A stretch of 64,000 nucleotides of DNA from contig NZ_JFCB01000001.1 in the NCBI RefSeq assembly GCF_000725125.1, positions 1 to 64,000 on the forward strand, written 5' to 3'. The notes under the pieces are model-generated. The model did no database searches. It had not been told where the DNA came from and saw only the letters and a list, made by a program, of their open reading frames with translations. Shown piece after piece: positions 16,350-24,478 of the stretch. Position 1 is the stretch's first letter. Every line of letters begins with the position of its first letter. This DNA is from Streptomyces toyocaensis (lineage in GTDB: Bacteria; Actinomycetota; Actinomycetes; Streptomycetales; Streptomycetaceae). A program made the position numbers and the translations under genes.

Positions 16350-17738
16350 ATGGCACCCGGCCTTCCTACCGCCATGGACCGACCGCACTTCATCGGCATC
16401 GGCGGCGCCGGGATGTCGGGCATCGCCAAGATCCTCGCCCAGCGCGGCGCGAAGGTGGCCGGCAGTGACGCCAAGGACTCCGCCACCGCCGACGCCCTGC
16501 GCGCCCTCGGCGCCACCGTGCACATCGGCCACGCCGTCGCGCACCTCGCCGACGACGCCAGCTGTGTGGTCGTCTCCTCCGCGATCCGCGAGGACAACCC
16601 CGAACTGGTCCGGGCGGCCGAGCTGGGCATCCCGGTCGTGCACCGCTCCGACGCCCTCGCCGCCCTGATGGACGGCCTGCGCCCGATCGCGGTGGCCGGC
16701 ACCCACGGCAAGACCACCACCACCTCCATGCTCGCCGTCTCCCTCACCGCGCTGGGCCGGGAGCCGTCGTACGCGATCGGCGGCGACCTGGACGTCCCCG
16801 GCTCCAACGCGCTGCACGGCGCGGGCGAGATCTTCGTCGCCGAGGCGGACGAGTCGGACCGCAGCTTCCACACGTACGCCCCCGAGGTCGCGATCATCCT
16901 CAACGTGGAGCTGGACCACCACGCCAACTACGCCTCGATGGAGGAGATCCACGAGTCCTTCGAGACGTTCGTCGGCCGGATCGTGCCCGGCGGCACGCTG
17001 GTGATCTCCGCCGACCACGAGGGCGCCCGCGAGCTGGCCCGGCGGCTGGACGGCTCCGTGCGGACGGTGACGTACGGCGAGGCGGCCGACGCCGACGTGC
17101 GGGTGCTGTCGGTCGTCCCGCAGGGCCTGAAGAGCGAGGTGACCGTCGCGTTCGACGGCGCCCCGCTCACCTTCACCGTCTCGGTCCCCGGCCGTCACTA
17201 CGCGCACAACGCCGTCGCCGCGCTCGCCGCGGGCGTGGCGCTCGGCATCCCGGCCGCCGAGCTGGCCCCCGCGCTGGCCGCGTACACCGGGGTGAAGCGG
17301 CGCCTCCAGCTCAAGGGCGAGGCCGCCGGCGTGCAGGTCATCGACTCCTACGCGCACCACCCGACCGAGATGACCGCCGACCTGGAGGCCATGCGCGCCG
17401 CCGCCGGGGACGCCCGCATCCTCGTCGTCTTCCAGCCGCACCTCTTCTCCCGCACCCGGGAACTGGGCAAGGAGATGGGCCAGTCGCTGACCCTGGCCGA
17501 CGCCTCGGTGGTGCTGGACGTCTACCCGGCCCGCGAGGACCCGATCCCGGGCGTCACCAGCGAGCTGATCATCGAGGCGGCGCGGGCGGCCGGCGCGGAC
17601 GTGACCGCCGCCCACGACAAGGCGGAGGTCCCCGACGTGGTCGCGGGAATGGCGAAGCCCGGTGATCTCGTTCTCACCATGGGAGCGGGCGACGTCACCG
17701 ACCTCGGCCCGCGGATCCTGGACCGTCTGTCGAAGTAA
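16350..17738 (+). CDS. murC: UDP-N-acetylmuramate--L-alanine ligase
   Basis: 462 aa from the ATG at 16350, preceded by GGGAGA. It catalyses the first amino-acid addition to UDP-MurNAc in the cytoplasm, in peptidoglycan synthesis. Visible features are the N-terminal nucleotide-sugar motif HFIGIGGAGMSGIAKIL, the ATP P-loop GTHGKTTTTSMLA near residue 120, EADESDRSF, LDHHANY and the C-terminal ligase segment YAHHPTEMTADLEA with VVFQPHLFSRT. It lies outside the dcw cluster, as is normal for Streptomyces, and is followed after 14 bp by msrB. Confidence 0.97.
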   Translation: MAPGLPTAMDRPHFIGIGGAGMSGIAKILAQRGAKVAGSDAKDSATADALRALGATVHIGHAVAHLADDASCVVVSSAIREDNPELVRAAELGIPVVHRSDALAALMDGLRPIAVAGTHGKTTTTSMLAVSLTALGREPSYAIGGDLDVPGSNALHGAGEIFVAEADESDRSFHTYAPEVAIILNVELDHHANYASMEEIHESFETFVGRIVPGGTLVISADHEGARELARRLDGSVRTVTYGEAADADVRVLSVVPQGLKSEVTVAFDGAPLTFTVSVPGRHYAHNAVAALAAGVALGIPAAELAPALAAYTGVKRRLQLKGEAAGVQVIDSYAHHPTEMTADLEAMRAAAGDARILVVFQPHLFSRTRELGKEMGQSLTLADASVVLDVYPAREDPIPGVTSELIIEAARAAGADVTAAHDKAEVPDVVAGMAKPGDLVLTMGAGDVTDLGPRILDRLSK

Positions 17739-17752
17739 GGGGCTGGAAGCTC

Positions 17753-18160
17753 ATGACGTACGACGTCGAGAAGCCGGACGAGCAGTGGCGCGCGGAACTC
17801 TCGCCGTCCGAGTACGCCGTGCTGCGCGAGGCGGCCACGGAGCCCGCCTTCACCGGTGAGTACACCGACACCAGGACCGAGGGCGTCTACTCCTGTCGCG
17901 CCTGCGGCGCCGAGCTGTTCGCCTCGGACACCAAGTTCGAGTCGCACTGCGGCTGGCCCTCCTTCTACGACCCGAGGGACACCGACGCCGTGGAGCTGGT
18001 CGAGGACCGGTCGCACGGCATGGTGCGCACCGAGGTCCGCTGCGCCCGCTGCGGCTCGCACCTCGGTCACGTGTTCAAGGGCGAGGGCTACCCGACACCC
18101 ACCGATCAGCGGTACTGCATCAACAGCATCTCGCTCAGGCTGCGACCCGCTGAGGGCTGA
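17753..18160 (+). CDS. msrB: Peptide-methionine (R)-S-oxide reductase
   Basis: 135 aa. It is a full MsrB: two zinc-binding CxxC pairs (CRAC near residue 49 and CARC near residue 98), FESHCGWPSFYDP, the GSHLGHVFKGEG loop and the catalytic end RYCINSISLRL with the reactive Cys near residue 123. It reduces methionine-R-sulfoxide in proteins. The ATG lies 14 bp after murC with GGGGCTGGAAG before it, so murC and msrB are probably co-transcribed. Confidence 0.95.
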   Translation: MTYDVEKPDEQWRAELSPSEYAVLREAATEPAFTGEYTDTRTEGVYSCRACGAELFASDTKFESHCGWPSFYDPRDTDAVELVEDRSHGMVRTEVRCARCGSHLGHVFKGEGYPTPTDQRYCINSISLRLRPAEG

Positions 18161-18177
18161 TCACCCCTGCCCGCCCC

Positions 18178-18463
18178 TCACCATCCCGTCAGCAGGAGGT
18201 GGTTGAGGAGCAGGGCCTCAGGGCGGCCTGCCTGGCCGGCCAGGCGCGCGGGCCAGGCGGAAGGGCAGCGGCGGGCAGCAGCCAGAACGCGAACGGCAGC
18301 CAGATGCGTTCCGTCTCCGCCCTGCTCATCCCGGACAGACCGGCGATCGGCACCCAGGAGCGCGGAGAGCACGAGCAGTGCCAGCCGGGGAGCGGCGACC
18401 GGGGTCAGGACCAGGAACGTCCACGGACGCCGGGTCGGGTTCTGGGGCGGGGGAGGAGGTCAC
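18178..18463 (-). pseudogene. Decayed polytopic membrane protein gene (internal deletion plus two frameshifts)
   Basis: The minus strand keeps a plausible GTG start (18461-18463), about 11 codons of a Ser/Pro-rich N-terminus, and then jumps to a C-terminal remnant that I recognise from a Streptomyces integral membrane (GT87-like) family. One frame gives RRPWTFLVLTPVAAPRLALL. A second frame gives GLSGMSRAETERIWLPFAFW followed by LLPAAALPPG. The first frame then resumes to end in LLLNHLLLTGW and a stop at 18178. A large internal part is missing and two compensating shifts break what remains. It has no function as it stands. Confidence 0.7.
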
Positions 18464-18576
18464 GGCTCCCACCCTACGAACGTGAAACGGACACAACGGG
18501 CATCGGCTCCTTACGAAACACGGACGTCGGCGACCGGCCCGCACCGCCCGCACGCGCGGGGTGCGAGGCTGGCCGC

Positions 18577-19296
18577 ATGGAGCAGCCACCACCCGACGCC
18601 GGGTCCGGAGCCCGGGTCCTCGTCGTCGACGACGACCCCACCGTCGCCGAGATCGTCACGGGCTACCTCGACCGCGCGGGATACGTCGTCGACCGGGCCG
18701 GCGACGGCCCCGACGCGCTCGCCCGGGCGGCGGCGCACCGGCCCGACCTCGTCGTCCTCGACCTCATGCTGCCCGGCATGGACGGCCTGGAGGTGTGCCG
18801 CCGGATGCGCGGTCACGGACCCGTTCCGGTGATCATGCTCACCGCGCGGGGGGACGAGGACGACCGCATCCTCGGCCTGGAGGTGGGCGCCGACGACTAC
18901 GTCACCAAGCCGTTCAGCCCGCGCGAACTCGTCCTGCGCGTCGAGTCCGTGCTGCGCCGCAGCCGCCCCGCCCCGGCCGCGTCCGCCCTGCTGCGCGCCG
19001 CCGGCCTCGCCGTCGACCCGGCTGCCCGCCGTGCCACCAAGCACGGCGGTGAACTCTCCCTCACCATGCGTGAGTTCGACCTTCTCGCCTTCTTCATGCG
19101 TAACCCCGGGCGGGCGTACGCGCGTGAGGAGCTGATGCGGGAGGTGTGGGGCTGGGACTTCGGCGACCTGTCCACCGTGACCGTCCACGTGCGGCGGCTG
19201 CGCGGCAAGGTGGAGGACGATCCCGCGCGGCCCCGGCTCATCCAGACCGTGTGGGGCGTCGGCTACCGGTTCGACCCGGCCTTTGGCGAGGGGTGA
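18577..19296 (+). CDS. OmpR-family response regulator
   Basis: 239 aa. The receiver domain has the acidic pocket VVDDD (17-20), phosphoacceptor D62 in VVLDLMLPGMDG and Lys111 in YVTKPFSPREL; the C-terminal winged helix has LTMREFDLLAFFMRNPGRAYAREELM and VTVHVRRLRGKVEDDP. It is followed immediately by its histidine kinase gene. The target genes are unknown. The neighbouring genes on both sides are decayed, so the target may be elsewhere or lost. Confidence 0.95.
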   Translation: MEQPPPDAGSGARVLVVDDDPTVAEIVTGYLDRAGYVVDRAGDGPDALARAAAHRPDLVVLDLMLPGMDGLEVCRRMRGHGPVPVIMLTARGDEDDRILGLEVGADDYVTKPFSPRELVLRVESVLRRSRPAPAASALLRAAGLAVDPAARRATKHGGELSLTMREFDLLAFFMRNPGRAYAREELMREVWGWDFGDLSTVTVHVRRLRGKVEDDPARPRLIQTVWGVGYRFDPAFGEG

Positions 19297-19298
19297 GC

Positions 19299-20411
19299 AT
19301 GCCGGACACGTTGCTCATCGCCCTGTTCGCCTTCGTCGGCGCCGCCGCGGCCGGTCTGCTCGGCGCGTGCGTGCTGCTGCTGATCCGGCGCCGGTCGCTG
19401 ACCGCGCACCTCGCGGTCGTCGCCGGGGTCGCGGTGACGGCGATGCTCGCCGGCACACTGGCCGTCGCCCAGGCCATGTTCCTCTCCGCGCACGACCTGA
19501 GCGTGGTCACGACGGTCGTCGCCATGGCCGCCGTGGTGTCCACGGTCACCGCGCTGTTGCTGGGCCGCTGGGTCGTCGCGCGCAGCCGGGACCTGACGCT
19601 CGCCGCCCGCTCCTTCGGTGACGGCGGCGACTTCGCGGCCCCCGACGGCCCGGCCACCGCCGAACTCGCCGCGCTCAGCCGCGAGCTGGCGGCGACCAGC
19701 GTCAAGCTCGCCCAGTCACGGGACCGCGAGCGGGCGCTGGAGTCCTCGCGGCGGGAACTCGTCGCGTGGATCTCCCACGACCTGCGCACCCCGCTCGCCG
19801 GACTGCGCGCGATGGCCGAGGCGCTGGAGGACGGGGTCGCCGCCGACCCCGACCGCTACCTCCGTCAGATCCGCACCGAGGTGGAGCACCTCAACGACAT
19901 GGTCGGCGACCTCTTCGAGCTCTCCCGCATCCACGCGGGCGCGCTGACCCTCTCGCTCTCCCGTATCTCCCTCTACGACCTGATCGGCGACGCCCTCGCC
20001 GGCGCGGACCCGCTCGCCCGTGAGCACGGCGTACGGCTCGTCGGCGACCGGGTCGAGGCGGTCCCGGTGCAGGTCGACGGGCGGGAGATGAGCCGGGTGC
20101 TGGGCAACCTGCTGGTCAACGCGATCCGCAGGACCCCGGCCGACGGCACGGTGGCCGTCGCCGCGCGGCGCTCGGACGAGGGCGTGGTGCTGTCCGTGAC
20201 CGACGGCTGCGGCGGCATCCCCGAGGAGGACCTGCCCCGCGTCTTCGACACCGGCTGGCGCGGCACCCACGCCCGCACCCCACCGGCGGGCGCGGGCCTC
20301 GGCCTCGCCATCGTCCGCGGCATCGTCGAGGCCCACCGCGGCAGCACCACGGTCCGCAACGTCACCGGCGGCTGCCGCTTCGAGGTGACGCTCCCGGCGG
20401 CGGAGGGCTGA
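19299..20411 (+). CDS. Sensor histidine kinase
   Basis: 370 aa from the ATG at 19299; a GTG at 19293 would overlap the stop of the response regulator (GTGA) and is an equally good, coupled start. It has three hydrophobic segments in residues 1-90, a HAMP-like linker, a HisKA domain with phosphoacceptor H160 in WISHDLRTPLAG, and an HATPase domain (LLVNAIRRTPADG as N-box, VTDGCGGIPEEDL as G1, GLGLAIVRGIVEAHRG as G2). The extracytoplasmic loops are short, so it probably senses the membrane or an intramembrane signal. Confidence 0.93.
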   Translation: MPDTLLIALFAFVGAAAAGLLGACVLLLIRRRSLTAHLAVVAGVAVTAMLAGTLAVAQAMFLSAHDLSVVTTVVAMAAVVSTVTALLLGRWVVARSRDLTLAARSFGDGGDFAAPDGPATAELAALSRELAATSVKLAQSRDRERALESSRRELVAWISHDLRTPLAGLRAMAEALEDGVAADPDRYLRQIRTEVEHLNDMVGDLFELSRIHAGALTLSLSRISLYDLIGDALAGADPLAREHGVRLVGDRVEAVPVQVDGREMSRVLGNLLVNAIRRTPADGTVAVAARRSDEGVVLSVTDGCGGIPEEDLPRVFDTGWRGTHARTPPAGAGLGLAIVRGIVEAHRGSTTVRNVTGGCRFEVTLPAAEG

Positions 20412-20440
20412 CCCGGCGGGCGTCCCGGTGCGGGGCGGGG

Positions 20441-20650
20441 TCAGTCACCCCGCGGTCCCGCCGCCGCGAACTCCCGCATCCCCTCGTCGAAACCGATCTC
20501 GGGCTTCCAGCCCAGTTCGGCCCGCAGACGGGAGGAGTCCGCCGTGAGGTGGCGGACGTCGAACACGACGGGTTCGTGCCCGCGGGCCCGCAGCGCCTCG
20601 ACGACATGGGGCCCGATGGACCCGGCACCGCCGGTGACCAGTACGCGCAT
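20441..20650 (-). pseudogene. NAD-dependent epimerase relic with large in-frame deletion
   Basis: The minus-strand reading starts MRVLVTGGAGSIGPHVVEALRARGHEPVVFDV, the N-terminal Rossmann segment of an extended short-chain epimerase, and then passes directly into RHLTADSSRLRAELGWKPEIG, the C-terminal end of the same family. The intervening ~220 residues, including the catalytic SxxxYxxxK region, are missing, leaving only 69 codons. The glycine motif is also altered (GGAGSIG for GGAGFIG). It is a dead or drastically shortened gene. Confidence 0.75.
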
Positions 20651-20729
20651 ACGCCCACGCCAGGCCCGCGCCCCGCCCGGGGCGGGCTCCGCGCCCGGCA
20701 CGTCACCGCTCCGTAAGACAACCCCCGGT

Positions 20730-20749
20730 GGTTTCCCGCGCCCGAAACC
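20730..20749. repeat. Inverted repeat GGTTTC-N8-GAAACC
   Basis: A perfect 6-bp inverted repeat in the 244-bp region upstream of the osmoprotectant transporter genes. It could be an operator or a weak hairpin. Nothing further supports either. Confidence 0.3.
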
Positions 20750-20894
20750 GGGCAGGTGGCGGCCTTGGGACCCGGGCCGTCCCGGACGGTGCGCGCGGTT
20801 CCGGGGCTTTGTCGGTGGCGCCGTCTACACTCACCGGCGACACAGCGTGCGACCCCGGTCAGCAACTTCCGCCACGCGAAGGGCATTCGGCGTC

Positions 20895-22019
20895 TTGATA
20901 CGGATCGATTCAGTCACGAAGCGGTACCCGGACGGCACGGTGGCGGTCGACCGGCTGTCGCTGGAGATCCCCGACCGTTCGATCACCGTCCTCGTCGGAC
21001 CCTCCGGCTGCGGTAAGACGACCACCCTGCGCATGATCAACCGGATGGTCGAACCCACCGAGGGGACGATCCTCCTCGACGGCGAGGACATCCAGCGGCA
21101 ACCCGTCACCACCCTGCGGCGGTCCATGGGTTACGTCATCCAGAACGCCGGGCTCTTCCAGCACCGCACGATCGTCGACAACATCGCCACCGTCCCGCGC
21201 ATGCTCGGCTGGGGCAAGCAGCGGGCCCGCGAGCGGGCGGTGGAGCTGATGGAGCGGGTGGGCCTGGACACCTCCCTGGCCAAGCGCTACCCCTACCAGC
21301 TCTCGGGCGGCCAGCAGCAGCGCGTCGGGGTGGCCCGGGCGCTCGCCGCGGACCCGCCGGTGCTGCTGATGGACGAGCCGTTCTCCGCGGTCGACCCGGT
21401 GGTGCGCAAGGGGCTTCAAGAGGAACTACTGCGGATTCAGGGCGAGTTGGGCAAGACCATCGTCTTCGTCACCCACGACATCGACGAGGCGGTCACACTC
21501 GGCACCATGGTCGCCGTCCTGCGCGAGGGCGGCAGGCTCGCCCAGTACGCGCCGCCCGCCGAGCTGCTGTCCACCCCCGCCGACGGTTTCGTCGAGGACT
21601 TCCTCGGTGCCGACCGCGGCATCCGCCGGCTGTCCTTCTTCCCCGCAGCCCCACTGGAGCTGAGCACCGACGCCGTGGTCCCGGCCGACGCGCCCGCCGA
21701 GCGGATCGCCGCCGTCGGGAGCCCGTACCTCCTGGTGACCGGCCCCGACGGCCGTCCGCTCGGCTGGGCCGAGCGCGACCGGCTGACGGACGGGACCGTC
21801 GACACCGGCCGACTGCTGCCGTACGGACGGCCGTTCGTGCCCGGCGCCGACTCCCTGCGGGTCGCCCTCGACTGCGCCGTGCTCTCGCCCACCGGCTGGG
21901 CGGTCGCCGTGGACGCCGACGGGCGGGTGACCGGGGTCGTCTCCCAGCGGACCATCGGCGAGGCGATCCGCGCCGCCCACTCGGCCGGCCGCGCCGAGGA
22001 CGAGAAGGTCGCCGGATGA
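20895..22019 (+). CDS. Osmoprotectant (glycine betaine/choline-type) ABC transporter ATP-binding protein, OpuCA-like
   Basis: 374 aa from a TTG at 20895, the only start codon in frame just before the conserved IRIDSVTKRYPDGTVAVD; an AAGGGC sits 9 bp upstream. Walker A is VGPSGCGKTTTLRMI, the signature SGGQQQRVGVARAL, Walker B VLLMDEPFSAVDP, and the His switch VTHDIDEAV. After residue 230 comes a CBS-like tail (VVSQRTIGEAIRAA), typical of OpuCA/OpuBA. It drives compatible-solute import under osmotic stress. It overlaps the next gene by 4 bp (ATGA). Confidence 0.9.
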   Translation: MIRIDSVTKRYPDGTVAVDRLSLEIPDRSITVLVGPSGCGKTTTLRMINRMVEPTEGTILLDGEDIQRQPVTTLRRSMGYVIQNAGLFQHRTIVDNIATVPRMLGWGKQRARERAVELMERVGLDTSLAKRYPYQLSGGQQQRVGVARALAADPPVLLMDEPFSAVDPVVRKGLQEELLRIQGELGKTIVFVTHDIDEAVTLGTMVAVLREGGRLAQYAPPAELLSTPADGFVEDFLGADRGIRRLSFFPAAPLELSTDAVVPADAPAERIAAVGSPYLLVTGPDGRPLGWAERDRLTDGTVDTGRLLPYGRPFVPGADSLRVALDCAVLSPTGWAVAVDADGRVTGVVSQRTIGEAIRAAHSAGRAEDEKVAG

Positions 22020-22717
22020 GCGGCTTCTTCGACATCCCCAGCGACCTCCAGCACAGCTGGGCCGGCCTGATCGGACTGCACATACGGGAGGCCCTGCTGC
22101 CGGTGGCGGCCGGGCTGCTCCTCGCCCTGCCGCTCGCGCAGGTGTGCGGACGCTTCCGCTGGCTGTACCCGCCCGTGCTCGGTGTGACGACCGTGCTGTA
22201 CGCCATCCCCTCGCTGGCGTTCTTCGTCGTCCTCATCGACTACACCGGCCAGACCGAACTCACCGTGATGATCCCGCTGGCCCTGTACAGCCTCGTGGTG
22301 CTGGTCCCGGCGATCGTCGACGGCGTGCGCTCGGTGCCGGACGAGACCCTGGCCGCCGCCACCGCCATGGGCTTCGGCCCCGTACGGCGTTATCTCCAGG
22401 TGCAGTTGCCGATCGCCGCCCCCGCCATCATCGCCGGGCTCCGGGTCGCCACCGCGTCCAGTATCTCCCTGGTCAGCGTCGGCGCCCTGATCGGCAACCA
22501 GGGCGCCCTCGGCAATCTGCTCGCGGCCGCGCAGAAGTACGACCGGCCGGAGCTCGCCGTCAACTCCGTGCTCACGATGGCCGCCCTGGCGGTCCTGTGC
22601 GACGCCCTGCTGGTCCTGCTGCGGGTCTGGCTCACGCCGTGGATGCCGCGTGGCGGCAGCCGCCGCAAACCCGCCACGCGGCGGGAAGAGCTCACCCCGG
22701 AGGGTGCGGTCCGGTGA
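22016..22717 (+). CDS. Osmoprotectant ABC transporter permease 1 (OpuCB-like)
   Basis: 233 aa with about five to six membrane spans and the BPD-transport signature DETLAAATAMGFGPVRRYLQVQLPIAAPAIIAGL (EAA loop). It pairs with the second permease to form the channel of the transporter. The start ATG overlaps the ATPase stop, and its own stop overlaps the GTG of the next gene, so the three genes are translationally coupled. Confidence 0.92.
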   Translation: MSGFFDIPSDLQHSWAGLIGLHIREALLPVAAGLLLALPLAQVCGRFRWLYPPVLGVTTVLYAIPSLAFFVVLIDYTGQTELTVMIPLALYSLVVLVPAIVDGVRSVPDETLAAATAMGFGPVRRYLQVQLPIAAPAIIAGLRVATASSISLVSVGALIGNQGALGNLLAAAQKYDRPELAVNSVLTMAALAVLCDALLVLLRVWLTPWMPRGGSRRKPATRREELTPEGAVR

Positions 22718-23379
22718 ACGTCCTCCACTTCGTCAACGCCTTCTTCAGCGACGGAGCCCACTGGCAGGGTTACGACGGCATCCCCCAGCGCTTCTGGGAG
22801 CACGTCCAGTACTCGGTGCTGGCGCTGGCCGTCGCCTCCGCGATCGGCCTGCCCGTGGGCCTGCTGACCGGACACACCGGACGCGGCGGGAACGCCCTCG
22901 CCCTCATCGCCAACGCCGCCCGCGCGCTGCCCAGTTTCGGCCTGCTGGTGCTCGCCGTCCTGCTGATCGGCTTCGGCCTGCTGCCCGTCATGATCCCGCT
23001 GGTCGTCCTGGCGGTCCCGCCGGTCCTGGTGACCACCTACGAGGCGGTCCGCTCCGTCGACCCCGCCCCGGTGGACGCGGCCAGGGGCATGGGCATGCAC
23101 GAGTCGCGGATCCTCTTCCACGTCGAACTCCCGGTGGCGCTGCCGCTGATCCTCAGCGGCCTGCGGTCCGCCGCCATCCAGATCGTGTCGACGGCCACCA
23201 TCGCCGCGTACGTCAGCCTCGGCGGCCTCGGCCGGTACATCATCGACGGGCTCTACCAGCGCGACTACGAGAAGGTGGTCGGCGGCGCCACGCTGGTGGC
23301 GGCCCTGGCACTCGCCACCCTCGCGCTGTTCTGGGCCGCGGGACGGCTGACGGTGTCGCCCGGCGTGCGCAGGCGCTGA
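22714..23379 (+). CDS. Osmoprotectant ABC transporter permease 2 (OpuCD-like)
   Basis: 221 aa from the GTG at 22714, which overlaps the TGA of the previous gene. It has five to six membrane spans, and the EAA loop reads VDAARGMGMHESRILFHVELPVALPLILSGL. It is homologous to the first permease, the usual two-permease layout of OpuC/OpuB systems. The binding-protein gene starts 77 bp downstream. Confidence 0.92.
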   Translation: MNVLHFVNAFFSDGAHWQGYDGIPQRFWEHVQYSVLALAVASAIGLPVGLLTGHTGRGGNALALIANAARALPSFGLLVLAVLLIGFGLLPVMIPLVVLAVPPVLVTTYEAVRSVDPAPVDAARGMGMHESRILFHVELPVALPLILSGLRSAAIQIVSTATIAAYVSLGGLGRYIIDGLYQRDYEKVVGGATLVAALALATLALFWAAGRLTVSPGVRRR

Positions 23380-23420
23380 CCGCGGCCCGGCTCCGGCAGC
23401 AAACCGTGACCACCACGTTC

Positions 23421-23450
23421 TTGACCGACCGTCAAACGGCTGGATTGGAT
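23421..23450 (+). promoter_or_regulatory. Candidate internal promoter for the OpuC-type binding protein
   Basis: TTGACC (23421-23426), 18-bp spacer, TTGGAT (23445-23450), close to the vegetative HrdB pattern. The ATG of the binding-protein gene begins 6 bp after the -10, where transcription would start, and there is no good ribosome-binding site. This predicts a leaderless transcript separate from the operon mRNA. Confidence 0.5.
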
Positions 23451-23456
23451 CGACGA

Positions 23457-24413
23457 ATGACTCACACCGCCAAGGGCAGCAGATCGAGGACGAGGCACAC
23501 CGGCGCGGCGGCCGTCGCGCTCACCGCCGCGGCGGCGCTGCTCGCGGGCTGTTCCTCCGACGACACCTCCGACAATCCCCTCGAAGGGGAGAAGGCCGAG
23601 ACGGGCACCGTCGTCGTCGGCTCGAACAACTTCGCCGAGAGCACCCTGCTCGCCGACATCTACGGTGAGGCGCTGCGCGCCAAGGGCCTCAAGGTGACCT
23701 ACAAGCACAACATCGGCAGCCGTGAGACGACGTACGGCCTGATGAAGAACGGCTCCATCACGGTCCTGCCCGAGTACAACGGCTCCCTCCTCGCCTACCT
23801 CGACCCCGAGGCCGCGCAGGAGTCGACGGAGGCGGTGAACGAGGCCGTCAAGGCGAAGCTGGACAAGAAGCTGACGCTGCTGGAGTCGTCGCCGGCCGAG
23901 GACAAGGACTCGGTCGCCGTCAACGCCGGGACCGCGAAGAAGCACGGCCTCACCAACGAGTCGACCCTCGCCGACCTCAGGGACGCCGCACCGGACCTGG
24001 TGATCGGCGGTTCGCCCGAGTTCCAGACCCGCCGGCAGGGGCTCAAGGGCCTGGAGTCGGTGTACGGACTGACGTTCAAGTCCTTCAAGGCGCTCGACGC
24101 GGGCGGCCCGCTGACGCAGGCGGCGCTGAGCGGCAACGAGGTGCAGGCCGCCGACATATTCACCACCGACCCGACCATCGTGAAGGAGAAGTTCGTCGTC
24201 CTGAAGGACCCGGAGAACCTCTTCGGGTTCGCCAACGTCACCCCGTTGGTGCGCAAGGACGGGCTCCCGAAGGAGGGCGTCGACGCGCTCAACGCCGTCT
24301 CCGCGAAACTGGACACCGAGACGCTCCTCGACCTCGACGCCCGGATCCAGCTCGAGAAGAAGGACCCGCTGGACGTGGCCAGGGCCTGGCTGAAGTCGGC
24401 CGGCCTGGACTGA
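23457..24413 (+). CDS. Osmoprotectant ABC transporter substrate-binding lipoprotein (OpuCC-like)
   Basis: 318 aa. It has a basic N-terminus and a lipobox LLAGC with Cys32, then an OpuAC-type binding domain with VVVGSNNFAESTLLADIYGEALRAKG, GLMKNGSITVLPEYNGSLLAYL and IFTTDPTIVKEKFVVLKDPENLFGFANVTPLV. It captures quaternary-amine osmoprotectants outside the cell and delivers them to the two permeases. Separate expression from the putative promoter just upstream would give the excess of binding protein often seen in ABC importers. Confidence 0.92.
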   Translation: MTHTAKGSRSRTRHTGAAAVALTAAAALLAGCSSDDTSDNPLEGEKAETGTVVVGSNNFAESTLLADIYGEALRAKGLKVTYKHNIGSRETTYGLMKNGSITVLPEYNGSLLAYLDPEAAQESTEAVNEAVKAKLDKKLTLLESSPAEDKDSVAVNAGTAKKHGLTNESTLADLRDAAPDLVIGGSPEFQTRRQGLKGLESVYGLTFKSFKALDAGGPLTQAALSGNEVQAADIFTTDPTIVKEKFVVLKDPENLFGFANVTPLVRKDGLPKEGVDALNAVSAKLDTETLLDLDARIQLEKKDPLDVARAWLKSAGLD

Positions 24414-24427
24414 CCGCCGCCCGGACC

Positions 24428-24478
24428 GACCGGCGCCCGTGGGCGCGGCCGCCCGTCCGGCGCCCACGGGCGCCGGTC
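24428..24478. terminator. Strong bidirectional hairpin terminator
   Basis: A perfect 19-bp inverted repeat, arms 24428-24446 and 24460-24478 (core GGCGCCCGTGGGCGC / GCGCCCACGGGCGCC) with a 13-nt loop. It fills almost the whole gap between the convergent OpuC-type binding-protein gene and the conservon GTPase gene. Confidence 0.9.

Noticed and set aside
13552..16356. A 934-codon minus-strand frame over zapE, the RibD-like gene and the small murC-upstream gene
   Set aside because: It is antisense or out of frame to three recognisable proteins and has no domain itself.
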